Shown piece after piece: positions 27,201 through 34,577 of a stretch of 64,000 nt of DNA. The translations under genes were made by a program, and so were the position numbers. The notes beneath the pieces were generated by a model. That model was not told the origin of the DNA. It saw nothing but the letters and a program-made list of their open reading frames with translations, and did not search any database. Source of the DNA: Bacteroidales bacterium (GTDB lineage Bacteria; Bacteroidota; Bacteroidia; Bacteroidales; JAADGE01); contig JAKISF010000014.1 in NCBI GenBank assembly GCA_021648725.1, positions 1 to 64,000 of the forward strand. Direction: 5' to 3'. Position 1 is the stretch's first letter, and the number at the start of each line of letters is the position of its first letter.

Positions 27201-27235
27201 ACAAAAGTTTTCTCAGGAAATTGATAATTGAGTAA
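24227..27235 (+). CDS. Type IX-secreted lipase-like protein with Ig-like repeats
   Basis: This 1002-residue protein starts with a signal peptide (ending VNSQ, residue 24). A beta-rich N-terminal region is followed by an alpha/beta-hydrolase domain (about 275-560) with the nucleophile elbow GPSMGG near residue 365 and a PGAP1/lipase-like look (VIIVDGFDPGD, WVAFDSPMKGASIP). Then come three Ig/cadherin-like repeats (about 640-735, 736-825, 826-920); the first two share GTPLNEDVG and are recent copies. The last 78 residues are a type A T9SS sorting domain (IYPNPASHFFYIEN, GGIYFLKI, FLRKLIIE), so the enzyme should be exported through type IX secretion and attached to the cell surface or released. 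Substrate unknown: lipid, ester or surface glycolipid are possible. Confidence 0.86.
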   Translation: MQRFFTSTAVITLFLFSFFNVNSQTKNDPFSELDKTKISTGLLYNKVKIPVSQIKNYNGTSKIQILNPVKWRDIYSELYYSSLIKNIRDYQSVKQETKSKIRQNIFPVGIINYSYNEFKENAVKSGLVTIKNNKYFAEKGNIYDTHHVFATSVIISKQYTGLTPVFDFSKEYYYSNSENKITYLDIDFDNGNSFRKVYLNEKVKIKYTEEGDKIIHIKANFENGTSYVSKFKIKISSPKMPAPSETWSNYTANESYLGVFAQGEVGVFFGSGNTDFTRPVIIVDGFDPGDTRDIAGLWDIANQQNMADNLIAEGYDFIIVNFFGGDDYIQRNALLVKKVIQEINTRMTAAGTMKDANQIVVIGPSMGGLITRYAIRNMEQNGQNHNVRNWVAFDSPMKGASIPLGLQHWVRFFADEGDVQGAIDAKVALSGPAAKQMLIYHYTATVGNTANSNGLYSTFYNELNAMGFPEQTRIVAIANGSGYSANQGFGPGDQVVKYSYASFLVDIEGNIWAVPNQSYQRIFQGALNKIWPLPDSYEDIYVNNTLPYDGAPGGKRNTFLELDQTDTGGYGDIIAFHNSHSFIPVISSMCIQNTVDPYFNINNNINTLTTPFDKLYYPNENQDHVQITPESYAWFYHEVINFAPVFTSAPVTSVNEDEVYTYTLSATDENEWNVLTYEFIEKPAWLNFNASTGEFSGTPLNEDVGIFNVSVKVKDELDETIQAFTITVVNTNDAPVITSTAVESATEDIQYTYTFTATDEDPVPDILTLSAVEIPAWLSFDEATGILSGTPLNEDVGTYNVILRVNDGTVDIDQTFTITVANTNDAPIMQSELSDQETYTNELFNYSFAENVFSDIDAGDILSYSANLTNGNPLPEWLSFNSDTRTFSGTPSNIESFEVSVTATDLKGASISDKFILDINGHISMSESILIYPNPASHFFYIENRETINKIEIINIEGKEIRNIQPGNNKIHEIDVSDISGGIYFLKISNLNKSFLRKLIIE

Positions 27236-27248
27236 ATTTCAAGATAAC

Positions 27249-27283
27249 AAAAAAGCGTCTGAAAAAATCAGACGCTTTTTTTT
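27249..27283. terminator. Bidirectional terminator
   Basis: AAAAAAGCGTCTGA pairs with TCAGACGCTTTTTT around a 5-nt loop, with long A and T runs on the two sides. It lies between the convergent hydrolase and SPFH genes and would stop transcription from both. Confidence 0.87.
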
Positions 27284-27311
27284 ATATCAAAATCCGACAA
27301 AAAAACACGCC

Positions 27312-28424
27312 CTACATCGGAGGAGGCGGTGGCGGAGGAGGAGTTCCTCCGAATAAACCTGAAACTTCGGGAACTTCACCGGCAGCTTTCCAGCCTGCCA
27401 TTCCTTGCTTCCAAACAAATGTTTCTTTTTTAAGTTGCCCTTGTGCTATCATTTGTTGTAATACTTCGGTATTAAAAGGTCCTTGTTGCTGCCCGTTTAC
27501 TGAAACAAAATATTGTATAACAGGTGGGGGCGGCGGAGCAGACTGTTGATTTTGTTGTGTTTGTTGATTCTGCATCATATTATTTTGATTCATCATCTGT
27601 TGCATCATTGCCATTCCCATCATTCCTTCCATTCCTCCTCCCGTTCCGGTATTTCCGGCAGCTTTTTCCATAGAGTCGGCAGCTTTCATTTGAGCATATT
27701 TATTCATATCGCCCAGCATATTCATTCCTGTTCCTTCATCAAGTTTTGCTTGAAGTGCCTCAGGCAAACTTATACTTGACACTAAAAATTTTGTAATTTC
27801 AATACCGTATTCTAAAAATTCGTCCCCCAGAGCTTTTTGGCAGAAAACAGATATGTCTTTATAATTCTGAGCCATATCAAGCAAAGGAATTTTACTCTCT
27901 CCTATTGCATCAATAAATTGTGTTACAATCAAACTTCTTAATTCTGAGCTTATTTCACTTGTAGAGAAATCTCCGCTGGTTCCGGCAACTTCCTGAATAA
28001 ATTTAACCGGGTCTGCAACTTTCATTGTGTAAGTTCCGAATGCTCTTAAACTTACACGTCCGAAATCGGCATCTCTTAAATAAAAGATGTTGGGTGTTCC
28101 CCATTTCTGATTTGTAAACCTTTTAGTATTTAAAAAATATACTTCTGCTTTAAAAGGGCTGTTAAATCCGTGTACCCATCCTTTTAATGTTGAAAGTATG
28201 GGAAGGTTTTGTGTTGTTAATTCATATCTTCCCGGAGGAAAAACATCTGCTAATTTACCTTCGTTAATAAAAACGGCAACTTGTGACTCTCTTACTGTCA
28301 GTTGTGCTCCGTTTTTTATTTCATTGCCGTATCTGTCATATCTCCATGAAATTGTATCATTACTGTCATCTAACCATTCAATGATATCAATTAATTCACC
28401 TTTAAGTTTACTGAATAATCCCAT
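27312..28424 (-). CDS. SPFH-domain protein with C-terminal GYF_2-like domain
   Basis: Residues about 30-245 form an SPFH/band-7 domain of the YdjI or 'virion core protein' type (SWRYDRYGNEIKNGAQL, VFPPGRYELTTQNLP, then VSLRAFGTYTMKV). A Met/Gln/Asn-rich, disordered linker (about 255-300) leads to a GYF_2 (DUF4339-like) domain near 305-355 (YFVSVNGQQQGPFNTEVL, FVWKQGMAGWKAA), and the protein ends in a run of eight Pro. GYF domains bind proline-rich peptides, so the Pro tail may be a self- or partner ligand. No signal peptide or membrane helix is visible. Function unknown; SPFH proteins scaffold membranes. Confidence 0.85.
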   Translation of the reverse strand: MGLFSKLKGELIDIIEWLDDSNDTISWRYDRYGNEIKNGAQLTVRESQVAVFINEGKLADVFPPGRYELTTQNLPILSTLKGWVHGFNSPFKAEVYFLNTKRFTNQKWGTPNIFYLRDADFGRVSLRAFGTYTMKVADPVKFIQEVAGTSGDFSTSEISSELRSLIVTQFIDAIGESKIPLLDMAQNYKDISVFCQKALGDEFLEYGIEITKFLVSSISLPEALQAKLDEGTGMNMLGDMNKYAQMKAADSMEKAAGNTGTGGGMEGMMGMAMMQQMMNQNNMMQNQQTQQNQQSAPPPPPVIQYFVSVNGQQQGPFNTEVLQQMIAQGQLKKETFVWKQGMAGWKAAGEVPEVSGLFGGTPPPPPPPPM

Positions 28425-28573
28425 ATTTTTTTTAGTTTAATTTTAGATTTTTAATAATATTATTTTTCGTTTCGGCTTTGAAAGTATAAACATTATACCA
28501 AATTTCAAAGATTTATTTATTAATTACACTAATTTATTTTTGAATAATTTAGATTTTCAAAGTTATAAAAATT

Positions 28574-29428
28574 TTACAGATATTTTTTTAAGATTTTGCT
28601 TTTCCTTTTAAGAATTTTTAAAGTGCGGCTTTTAAGTTGTCTTACACGTTCTCTTGTAATGTCAAAATTTAAGCCTATTTCTTCAAGGGTAAGAGGGTGT
28701 TGCATTTCAATACCGTAATATTGTTTAATAATTTCTGCTTCTCGATACGGCAATGTTGCTAATACTCTTTTCAATTCTGCGGTTAAGGACTGCTTGATCA
28801 TTTCTTTTTCAGGCGAATCTGAACTGTCATTGATAATTATGTTGTACAAATTCATTTTCTCATCATCATTGATGGGAGCATCCATTGAAATGTTTTTATT
28901 ATTACCTGCTATTACTTTTTGTACATCTTTAGGGGCAATTCTCAGTTCGTCCGCAATTTCTTTTATTGACGGTTCTCTGTGGTATCTTTGCAGAAGCTCA
29001 TAAAATGTTCTGTTTACTTTATTTGCTGTTGTTATTTTATTCAGCGGCAAGCGGACAATTCTTGAATGTTCGGCAAGTGATTGTAAAATAGATTGTCTAA
29101 TCCACCACACTGCATAAGAAATAAATTTAAACCCTTTGGTTTCGTCAAATCTTTTTGCTGCTTTTATAAGTCCTATATTTCCTTCATTAATAAGGTCGGG
29201 TAAAGTTAATCCTTGGTTTTGATATTGTTTAGCAACGGAAACTACAAATCTTAAATTTGCTTTAATGAGTCTGTCAAGTGCATTAAAATCATCTTTTCTT
29301 ATTTTCTCTGCTAATTTAGCTTCTTCTTCTGCTGTAATCAATTCATACTTACTAATCTCATGCAGGTATTTATCCAGAGACAATGATTCTCGGTTTGTAA
29401 CTTGCTTAGTGATTTTAAGTTGCTTCAT
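28574..29428 (-). CDS. rpoD: Primary-type RNA polymerase sigma factor (RpoD/SigA family)
   Basis: A 284-residue sigma-70 protein with the short N-terminus typical of Bacteroidetes primary sigmas (MKQLKITKQVTNRESLSLDKYL). Region 2 is strongly conserved (NLRFVVSVAKQYQNQGL, LINEGNIGLIKAA, FISYAVWWIRQSILQ, SRIVRLPLN), region 3 diverges (TTANKVNRTFYELLQRY), and region 4 has TLEEIGLNFDITRERVRQLKSR for -33 box contact. The C-terminus is very Lys-rich. Differences from the textbook Bacteroidetes sigma in regions 3 and 4 suggest either lineage drift or a paralogue. It lies 48 bp downstream of the AAA+ gene on the same strand. Confidence 0.9.
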   Translation of the reverse strand: MKQLKITKQVTNRESLSLDKYLHEISKYELITAEEEAKLAEKIRKDDFNALDRLIKANLRFVVSVAKQYQNQGLTLPDLINEGNIGLIKAAKRFDETKGFKFISYAVWWIRQSILQSLAEHSRIVRLPLNKITTANKVNRTFYELLQRYHREPSIKEIADELRIAPKDVQKVIAGNNKNISMDAPINDDEKMNLYNIIINDSSDSPEKEMIKQSLTAELKRVLATLPYREAEIIKQYYGIEMQHPLTLEEIGLNFDITRERVRQLKSRTLKILKRKSKILKKYL

Positions 29429-29476
29429 AAATGAATGATTTACAACAAATTTTCGATAAATATAATAATTTAATTA

Positions 29477-32062
29477 TTAAAAACCTATATTATCGGATAA
29501 GCCTAATGCTTTATTTACTTCAATATTAATCACATCTTCTGTTATTATTGTTTTTAAGGCTTCTTTTGTTCTTTCTCTTGCAGGAACAGATGCCATTCTT
29601 AAATTTTGTTTTCTTATTGATTCTTCAACAATTTTTCTGACAGTTCTTGCATTTCCGAAATATTTATCTCTTCTGTTATAAAGTTTTTTAATATATTCTT
29701 TTAAATGTTTTTCTGCTTTTTTATCGGGCGTTAAATCTTCACCTACAAGCATTTGCAATAAAATTTCGTATAAAGTTTCGGGTTTATAGTCTTTAAAAAC
29801 TAATGTTTTATCAAATCTTGATTTTAAACCCGGGTTCATTTTTAGGAATGTTTCCATATTTCCGGGATAGCCTGCAACAATTACGGCAAATTTTCCTCTG
29901 TTATCTTCCATATTTTTCAAGATAACTTCAATAGCTTCATTTCCGTAGTTATATTGTCCTGTACCGGCAAGAGCATAGGCTTCGTCTATAAAAAGAACAC
30001 CTCCGAGTGCCTTGTCAATTTTCTCTTTAGTTTTTAATGCTGTTTGACCGACATAACCGGCAACTAAACCATCTTTTCCGGTTTCGATAATATGACCTCT
30101 TTCCAACAAACCGAGGGCTTTATAAATTTTACCGAATATTCTTGCTAAAGTTGTTTTACCGGTTCCGGGATTTCCGCTGAAAATCGCATGTAAAGAGAAC
30201 TTGTTAAGAACATCTTTTCCTGTTTCTTTATAGAATTTAACTAATTTAATAAGTTCATTAACTTCGGTTTTAATATCATTCATTCCTACTAAAGAATTCA
30301 TCTCGTCTAATGCTTCTTTGAGCAATTCATTATCTATAGGGATTTTAACAATACTTTTTGATTTTACGCTTTCAATTTTATTAATGTCCTCCGGAGTTAC
30401 AGTTGATAATTCATCTTCGGTAAGAAGGTCAATTTCAGCATTTCTCATTACCCGGAGTCCCATATTCATTTTACCTTCGTCAATAAGAGAATACGCAAAA
30501 CGTGCATTCCCGAATGTATGATCTCTGTTTCTGTATGCTTCGGTTAAAATTTTCTTTAACAATTCTGCAGCATCATCTGTCAATTTAATGTTCCGTTTAT
30601 CGGCTGCATAATATGCTATTTCATGCAATTCATCGGGGGTATAATCATCAAAATGAAAGAAATATTTTATTCTGGATTTTAACCCGGGGTTAGAATTAAT
30701 CATAAACATTGTTTCTTTCGGGTAACCTGCCATCATTATTGCAATATCTCCTTCTCCGTCGCTCATTTCTTTTACAAGAACTTCAATAACTTCTTTTCCG
30801 AAATCTTTTTTATCCTCTTTAGAACGAACCAACATATAAGCCTCATCAATAAATAAGATTCCTCCTCTTGCTTCTTTTATTGCATCTTTTACTTTAGGTG
30901 CTGTTTGTCCGATAAATTCCCCGACAAGTTCTGCTCTGTCAACTTCATGCACATGCCCTTTTGACAGTAAACCTTTTTTCTGATATATTTTTCCGAGTAA
31001 TTTAACAACAGTTGTTTTTCCTGTTCCGGGGTTTCCGGTAAAAACACTGTGAAGACTTATATCTTCCGTATCTTTAAATCCTCTTTCTTTTCTCAGCTTT
31101 AAGAAATCAATATATGTTATGTGATCTTTAACTTTTTGCTTTATTGTATTTAAACCTATTAAACTGTTGAAGTTCTTTAATAAATCCTCTAATGTTTCTG
31201 TTTCTTCTCCGATAATTGCATCTCCGTCAGTTCTTGATGTTTTTGAAACTGTTAACTCGCCTTCAACATCATTTTCGCCCATAGTAAAAGTTGCCGATGC
31301 AACCAAGGTATCCATAAAAACAAGCTCAACTGAATATTTATCATCTTTCCAAGAACCGGGTGCCGTATTCCCCCAGCCTCTTTCAAAAGTTAATATTTTG
31401 TCTTTGTTTCCGTTTTCGACTTCTTTTAATGTATCAACTTTTGCTTTGTATTGCCCTGCATCATCGTAGAAGTTAATAAAGTATTCTAAGTTAAACGCTT
31501 TATTTGTTTTTACTTTTATTGAAAATTCAATCCAAATATATCGAGCTTTACTTTTACTGAATTCTTTCAGATATTTCCTGTCTTTTTGATTCCATCCGTC
31601 AAACCCTCCTTCGTACAACTTTAAAGTAACAATATCAAAATACGGGTTATCCTCCTGTGTTACAATACCTACATCGTATATAAAAAATTCCTGAGTCCCT
31701 ATTTTTTTATCATCTATATATGCTTCGCAAATATATTTTCCGGCTTTCCAATATCCTCCGGGAGTTTCTACACCCCAACTTTCATAAACGTTAACAATAT
31801 TGTCAGTTTTTTTAACTGTAATGTTTTTGTCTAAGCTACATATCTCTTTTCTTTTCTTTTCGGAAATATCAAAAGCTTTAATCGTTATCTTTGTTTTCCA
31901 GTCTTCCTCATCAAATTTTTTATTATAGAATGACAGTTCTGTTCTTAAATAGGTAATCTCAGATTTATCATAAACCCGACGGTATTTTTTTGTAGAATCA
32001 ACCATCCATTCGGATGATGAAAATATTTTTAATGACTTATATTTATATATTTTTTCTGCCAT
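29477..32062 (-). CDS. Tandem AAA+ ATPase (CbbX/SpoVK type) with two N-terminal beta-sandwich repeats
   Basis: This 861-residue protein has two AAA+ modules of the CbbX/SpoVK/EccA branch: Walker A GNPGTGKTT near residue 341 with GILFIDEAYML, and GNPGTGKTT near 629 with GVLFIDEAYAL. Each has pore-loop and arginine-finger-like segments (NPGLKSR). Before them lie two related beta-rich repeats, about residues 10-130 and 135-270, that share W-G-TPG-W-K-KY segments (VETPGGYWKAGKY and NTAPGSWKDDKYSVEL), likely target-binding domains. CbbX-type ATPases remodel other proteins; the target here is unknown. I start at the ATG at 32062; a TTG at 32083 within a promoter-like box would add seven residues. 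Confidence 0.87.
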   Translation of the reverse strand: MAEKIYKYKSLKIFSSSEWMVDSTKKYRRVYDKSEITYLRTELSFYNKKFDEEDWKTKITIKAFDISEKKRKEICSLDKNITVKKTDNIVNVYESWGVETPGGYWKAGKYICEAYIDDKKIGTQEFFIYDVGIVTQEDNPYFDIVTLKLYEGGFDGWNQKDRKYLKEFSKSKARYIWIEFSIKVKTNKAFNLEYFINFYDDAGQYKAKVDTLKEVENGNKDKILTFERGWGNTAPGSWKDDKYSVELVFMDTLVASATFTMGENDVEGELTVSKTSRTDGDAIIGEETETLEDLLKNFNSLIGLNTIKQKVKDHITYIDFLKLRKERGFKDTEDISLHSVFTGNPGTGKTTVVKLLGKIYQKKGLLSKGHVHEVDRAELVGEFIGQTAPKVKDAIKEARGGILFIDEAYMLVRSKEDKKDFGKEVIEVLVKEMSDGEGDIAIMMAGYPKETMFMINSNPGLKSRIKYFFHFDDYTPDELHEIAYYAADKRNIKLTDDAAELLKKILTEAYRNRDHTFGNARFAYSLIDEGKMNMGLRVMRNAEIDLLTEDELSTVTPEDINKIESVKSKSIVKIPIDNELLKEALDEMNSLVGMNDIKTEVNELIKLVKFYKETGKDVLNKFSLHAIFSGNPGTGKTTLARIFGKIYKALGLLERGHIIETGKDGLVAGYVGQTALKTKEKIDKALGGVLFIDEAYALAGTGQYNYGNEAIEVILKNMEDNRGKFAVIVAGYPGNMETFLKMNPGLKSRFDKTLVFKDYKPETLYEILLQMLVGEDLTPDKKAEKHLKEYIKKLYNRRDKYFGNARTVRKIVEESIRKQNLRMASVPARERTKEALKTIITEDVINIEVNKALGLSDNIGF

Positions 32063-32268
32063 AGTTAAGTTTCTCAGTGACAAAAATAATCAGAAATTTT
32101 ATAATTAAAAAAGTTTAAACCACAGACATAACAATTTTATTCAAGATTTTTAACAATTTCAGACAATTTCGGTTTAAATTAAAATCTGTTTAATACATAA
32201 AATTATTTCAGAAATACATTTTAAAATTCATTTTTTTAAAGATATTTTATAATTTTGGAAACCAAATT

Positions 32269-33090
32269 ATGACAGATATTGATCCAAAAGACATACAATT
32301 GTTTATTAATGCTATACAAAGTAAGTCTGACTATAACTTTTCGGAGTATTCGATTAAATCATTTACAAGAAGAATACAAAAGATTATTGCAGATAACAAA
32401 ACTGATATTCACGGATTAATAAAAAAAGTTTCTGAAAACAGTGTTTTTCTTGAACAAACAGTAAAACATATAACCGTTAATACAACTGAAATTTTTAGGG
32501 ATCCTGAAATATGGAAAAAAATAAAGCAAGAAATTATACCTTCCCTAAAAGATGAACTTCGTATAAATATTTGGCATGCAGGCTCATCAACAGGACAAGA
32601 AGTTTACACGATGCTTATTCTTTTGAAACAACACGGATTATTTGAAAAAGCAAGAGTTTATGCTTCTGATTTGAATACTGATGTTTTAGACGTAGCTGAG
32701 GCAGGAAAATATAAATATCGAGAAATTGATGAGTATATTAACAATTTTAATGAAACATACGACTCATCAAATGAGTATGATATTAATGATTATTTTAAAA
32801 TATCAAGAAACAGGAATTTAATTAAGGTTAAATCTAACTTACTGAACAAAGTTCAATATAAAAAGCATGATTTAACAGCTTTAACAAATCCCTTTGCAGT
32901 AAAATATAACATAATTTTTTGCCGAAATGTATTGATTTATTTTAATCATCATCTTCAAAATAAGATTTTCAAGCTTTTTTATGATTCATTATTTACCGGC
33001 GGAGCTCTGATAGTCGGCAAACATGAAGGCATTCTTGGTGATATTGTCAATAAATTTGAAAAAAAAGGAACAATATATATTAAGAAATAA
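32269..33090 (+). CDS. cheR: CheR-type protein-glutamate methyltransferase
   Basis: The 273-residue enzyme has an N-terminal all-helical CheR domain (FTRRIQKIIADN) and a C-terminal SAM-binding domain: TEIFRDPEIW, WHAGSSTGQEVYTMLI (the A-x-STGxE SAM loop), VYASDLNTDVLD and NIIFCRNVLIYF. It should methylate glutamates in a chemoreceptor-like or other partner protein. No cheB, receptor or CheW gene is nearby, so it may serve a signalling system outside chemotaxis. It heads a plus-strand run cheR, sirtuin, AlbA_2 protein, with a 27-bp gap to the next gene. Confidence 0.92.
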   Translation: MTDIDPKDIQLFINAIQSKSDYNFSEYSIKSFTRRIQKIIADNKTDIHGLIKKVSENSVFLEQTVKHITVNTTEIFRDPEIWKKIKQEIIPSLKDELRINIWHAGSSTGQEVYTMLILLKQHGLFEKARVYASDLNTDVLDVAEAGKYKYREIDEYINNFNETYDSSNEYDINDYFKISRNRNLIKVKSNLLNKVQYKKHDLTALTNPFAVKYNIIFCRNVLIYFNHHLQNKIFKLFYDSLFTGGALIVGKHEGILGDIVNKFEKKGTIYIKK

Positions 33091-33117
33091 ATTATTCATC
33101 AGTTAATTCACAGAAAA

Positions 33118-33873
33118 ATGCTGGATATTTTAGAAATAAATCTTGAAAAAGCTGTTGAAGTTCTCAGCAAAGCTAAACATATAACAGCCTTTACGGGTGC
33201 CGGCATCTCTGTTGAAAGCGGAATACCCTCATACAGAGGCGAAGGCGGATTATGGACAAAATACGACACAAAAGTCCTTGAATTGAACTATTTTTATAAT
33301 AATCCGAAAGAGGCATGGGAAACTATCAGAAAAATTTTCTATGAATATTTCGGTAATGCAAAACCTAATGCTGCCCATTTTGCTCTTGCAGAAATGGAAA
33401 AAAAAGCTCAGCTAAAAGCAATTATTACACAAAATATTGACAACTTACATTTTGAGGCCGGAAGTAAAACTGTTTTTGAATTTCACGGGAACTCAAAAGT
33501 AATGCTTTGTACAAAATGTTCAAAAAAGTACAAAGCAGAACAAATAAATTTAGAAAAACTTCCGCCAAAATGTAGTGTTTGCGAAGCTTTATTAAAACCT
33601 GATTTTATTTTCTTCGGAGAGGGAATTCCGCAAGATGCATATAAAAATTCTTTTGCCGAAGCTGAAAAAGCAGATGTGTTTCTTTTAATAGGAACAACAG
33701 GCTTAGTGCAACCTGCAGCATCAATTCCTGTTAAAGCAAAACAAAACGGTGCAACAATTATTGAAATAAATCCGGAAAGAACTGCTTTTACGGAAGAAAT
33801 AACAGACATCTTCTTACCCGGAAAAGCAGGAGAAGTTATGAATAAACTCAGAGAATTGATTTTTGAAAAATAG
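33118..33873 (+). CDS. cobB: NAD-dependent protein deacylase (sirtuin, CobB type)
   Basis: A 251-residue sirtuin that removes acyl groups from Lys side chains using NAD+. It has the NAD-binding GAGISVESGIPSYRG, TQNIDNLH, the catalytic His in EFHGN, a zinc-binding Cys4 (CTKC and CSVC), and the LKPDFIFFGE and GTTGLVQPAA loops. The length and single domain are those of bacterial CobB-like enzymes; the usual Tyr/Arg of desuccinylases is not clearly seen, so deacetylation is the safer assignment. Confidence 0.94.
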   Translation: MLDILEINLEKAVEVLSKAKHITAFTGAGISVESGIPSYRGEGGLWTKYDTKVLELNYFYNNPKEAWETIRKIFYEYFGNAKPNAAHFALAEMEKKAQLKAIITQNIDNLHFEAGSKTVFEFHGNSKVMLCTKCSKKYKAEQINLEKLPPKCSVCEALLKPDFIFFGEGIPQDAYKNSFAEAEKADVFLLIGTTGLVQPAASIPVKAKQNGATIIEINPERTAFTEEITDIFLPGKAGEVMNKLRELIFEK

Positions 33874-33912
33874 CTTTTATGTTCATTTGTTTTTTTATTG
33901 ATCGGATTAAAA

Positions 33913-34545
33913 ATGCAAAAACATCCTATAATAAGATTGATTGAAGAAGGTGAACACCAAAAGTTAGACTTTAAATTTGCCGTAAACGATTCCAAAAAAA
34001 TTGCTCGCTCTCTGTCGGCTTTTGCAAATACCGACGGAGGGAAATTATTGATAGGAGTAAAAGATAACGGAAAAATTGCAGGAGTAAAAAGCGAAGAAGA
34101 ATATTACATGATTGAAGCTGCATCTGAATTATACACACAACCAAAAGTAGAATTTGAAACCGTTAAGCATTCAATAGAAGGGAAACAGGTTTTGGAAGTG
34201 ATAATTAATAAAAGTAATATCAGACCTCATAGTGCTCCGGATGAAAAAGGTAGAATGAAAGCCTTTGTGCGAGTAAATGACCAAAACTTGTTAGCTAACG
34301 GTTTATTACTAAAAGTGTGGGAGCAAGAAAAAAACGAGGCAGGCGTAAAAATTCATTATAATGAGGCAGAAAAGTATATTTTAAAATATTTAACTGAAAA
34401 TGATTACGTTACTTTTTCAAAATTCATAAAACTTGCTGAAATTGAAAAAGCTTATGCTGAAAAAATTCTGATTGATTTTATACTTTTAGATATTATTGAG
34501 ATTGCTATTTCTGAAAGTTTAATCTGTTACAGGTTGAAAGATTAA
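33913..34545 (+). CDS. AlbA_2/Schlafen-type putative DNA-binding protein
   Basis: Residues 10-130 match the AlbA_2 (Schlafen-like) domain: GEHQKLDFKFAVNDSKKIARSLSAFANTDGG... with the characteristic E/D-F-K and FANTDGGKLLIGVKDNG segments. The C-terminal third is a helical region that may be a winged helix (KYILKYLTENDYVTFSKF). Such proteins bind nucleic acids; some relatives are transcription regulators. I use the ATG at 33913 rather than a TTG at 33898. The name is unrelated to archaeal Alba, despite the sirtuin next door. It ends 32 bp before the convergent TPR gene. Confidence 0.8.
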   Translation: MQKHPIIRLIEEGEHQKLDFKFAVNDSKKIARSLSAFANTDGGKLLIGVKDNGKIAGVKSEEEYYMIEAASELYTQPKVEFETVKHSIEGKQVLEVIINKSNIRPHSAPDEKGRMKAFVRVNDQNLLANGLLLKVWEQEKNEAGVKIHYNEAEKYILKYLTENDYVTFSKFIKLAEIEKAYAEKILIDFILLDIIEIAISESLICYRLKD

Positions 34546-34571
34546 ACTTTAAGACTCTAAATTTAAAGTTT
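34544..34571. terminator. Weak symmetrical hairpin between convergent genes
   Basis: AAACTTTAA pairs with TTAAAGTTT around a 10-nt loop; the AlbA_2 gene's stop codon lies in the first arm. The stem is almost all A-T and so weakly stable, but its place between two convergent genes suggests a transcription end. Confidence 0.35.
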
Positions 34572-34577
34572 CAAAGC

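Noticed and set aside
33118-34545. Sir2 with Alba chromatin pair as in archaea
   Set aside because: The AlbA_2 domain is Schlafen-like and unrelated to archaeal Alba, so the pairing of names is coincidental.
33118-34545. SIR2-based phage defence system
   Set aside because: The sirtuin has the CobB-type zinc site and size, without the long fused effector domains of defence SIR2 proteins.
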